DNA of 64,000 nucleotides from CAVURS01 sp963795385. Lineage in GTDB: Bacteria > Actinomycetota > Actinomycetes > Actinomycetales > CAVURS01. How positions within the stretch are numbered: the first letter of the stretch is position 1; every line of letters begins with the position of its first letter. The notes below the pieces were generated by a model. It was given only the letters and a program-made list of their open reading frames with translations, searched no databases and was not told the origin of the DNA. Positions 63,423 through 64,000 of the stretch are shown here, one piece after another. Where the stretch lies: positions 744,001-808,000 of the forward strand of contig CAWCHK010000003.1 in assembly GCA_963795385.1 (NCBI GenBank). The letters are read 5' to 3'. Made by a program: the position numbers and the translations under genes.

Positions 63423-64000
63423 CTAGCGGCCGCGGGAGCTGGAGACGGTCACGACGGCCCGTTCGACGGCGTACTCGGGGTCGCGTCCCCCGCCCTTGAC
63501 GGCCGCGTCCGCCTCGGCCACAGCCATGATCGACCGGGCCAGCCCGTCAGGGTCCCAGCCGGACAGCTGCCGCCGAGCCTTGTCGACCTGCCAGGGCGCC
63601 AGGCCGAGTGACTTGCCGACGTCCGCCGACCGTCCCGTGCGACCTCCGGCCGCGACCTTGGCCAGGGTGCGCAGGCTGGACGCGAGGACGGCGACGATCG
63701 GGACCGGGTCCAGGCCGCTGGCCAGGGCGTGCCGCAACAGCTCGAGGGCCTCGCCGGTCTTGCCGTTGACCGCCGCGTCGGCCACCCGGAAGCCCGTGGC
63801 CTCCACCTTGCCCGAGTGGTAGAGCAGGACCGAGTCCACCTCGACCCGGCCGGTGGTGTCGGCGACGAGCTGCGCACAGGCGCTCGCGAGCTCTCGCAGA
63901 TCACTGCCCACCGCCTCGACCAGGGCCCGCACCGCGTCCGGGGCGACCTGCCGCTTGGCCGCCCGGAACTCCCGGGTGACGAAGTCCGTCTTGTCACGGT
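63423..64000 (-). CDS. holA: DNA polymerase III subunit delta, 5' end missing
   Basis: Clamp-loader delta subunit, cut by the right edge of the window; the C-terminal ~192 residues are present. AVGSDLRELASACAQLVAD is the domain II-III boundary typical of HolA, with the DSVLLYHSGKVEATGFRVADA and helical QLSGWDPDGLARSIM tail after it. The stop is TAG at 63423-63425. Convergent with rpsT, the standard actinobacterial order. Confidence 0.93.
   Translation of the reverse strand, partial: RDKTDFVTREFRAAKRQVAPDAVRALVEAVGSDLRELASACAQLVADTTGRVEVDSVLLYHSGKVEATGFRVADAAVNGKTGEALELLRHALASGLDPVPIVAVLASSLRTLAKVAAGGRTGRSADVGKSLGLAPWQVDKARRQLSGWDPDGLARSIMAVAEADAAVKGGGRDPEYAVERAVVTVSSSRGR

Overview
The window comes from a very GC-rich actinobacterium. 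The signs are near-universal G/C at third codon positions, frequent GTG starts and many 4-nt ATGA/GTGA gene overlaps. The gene neighbourhoods are also typically actinobacterial: rpsT-holA, lepA, hemW, hrcA-dnaJ-rsmE, phoH-ybeY-CNNM-era, recO-uppS-zur-glyS, and dgt/dnaG. The genus cannot be fixed by eye. A Frankiales-like or Propionibacteriales-like actinomycete is a guess.

Layout. 0-10 kb: a peptide ABC importer (permease cut by the window edge), oligopeptidase B, a papain-like peptidase, a ferric-reductase-like membrane protein, a GNAT, a cytochrome P450, a translationally coupled peptidoglycan amidase plus holin-like protein, and tRNA-Met(CAT). 10-14 kb: a secreted acid phosphatase, tRNA-Asn, dnaG and a decayed YoeB toxin. 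14-30 kb: FAD reductase, dGTPase, tRNA-dihydrouridine synthase, DMT exporter with divergent LysR regulator, an ABC exporter with a two-component system, PPDK, GlyS, a ZIP transporter with Zur, UppS and RecO. Almost every gene from about 14.8 to 30.1 kb carries one or more single-base frameshifts, while genes on both sides are intact. I read this as a poor stretch of assembly rather than gene decay.

30-45 kb: a TPR-GGDEF cyclase, leuA with a leucine-rich leader peptide and attenuator-like hairpin, a protealysin-type metallopeptidase coupled to an emfourin-like inhibitor, era/CNNM/ybeY/phoH, a HIT protein, an ECF sigma factor coupled to a GerMN-type membrane protein, rsmE, and dnaJ-hrcA with a CIRCE operator. 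45-64 kb: PAP2, HemW, aldo-keto reductase, MOSC, UbiA, an LPxTG surface protein, LepA, a transglutaminase/alpha-E/ATP-grasp operon, an SPFH protein coupled to a ribbon-helix-helix protein behind a palindrome, a TetR-controlled heterodimeric ABC exporter, rpsT with terminator, and the 3' part of holA.

How the parts relate. Most of the window is conserved housekeeping: replication, ribosome assembly and translation, heat shock, cell-wall lipid carrier, zinc homeostasis and leucine synthesis. Small accessory cassettes sit between these blocks: the amidase/holin pair, protealysin/emfourin, ATP-grasp/alpha-E/transglutaminase, SPFH/RHH, sigma/GerMN and two drug-type exporters. Regulatory sites visible in the sequence are a CIRCE element, a Zur/Fur-type box, a TetR operator, an SPFH palindrome and a leucine leader. 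I saw no insertion sequence, prophage structural gene, CRISPR array or rRNA.
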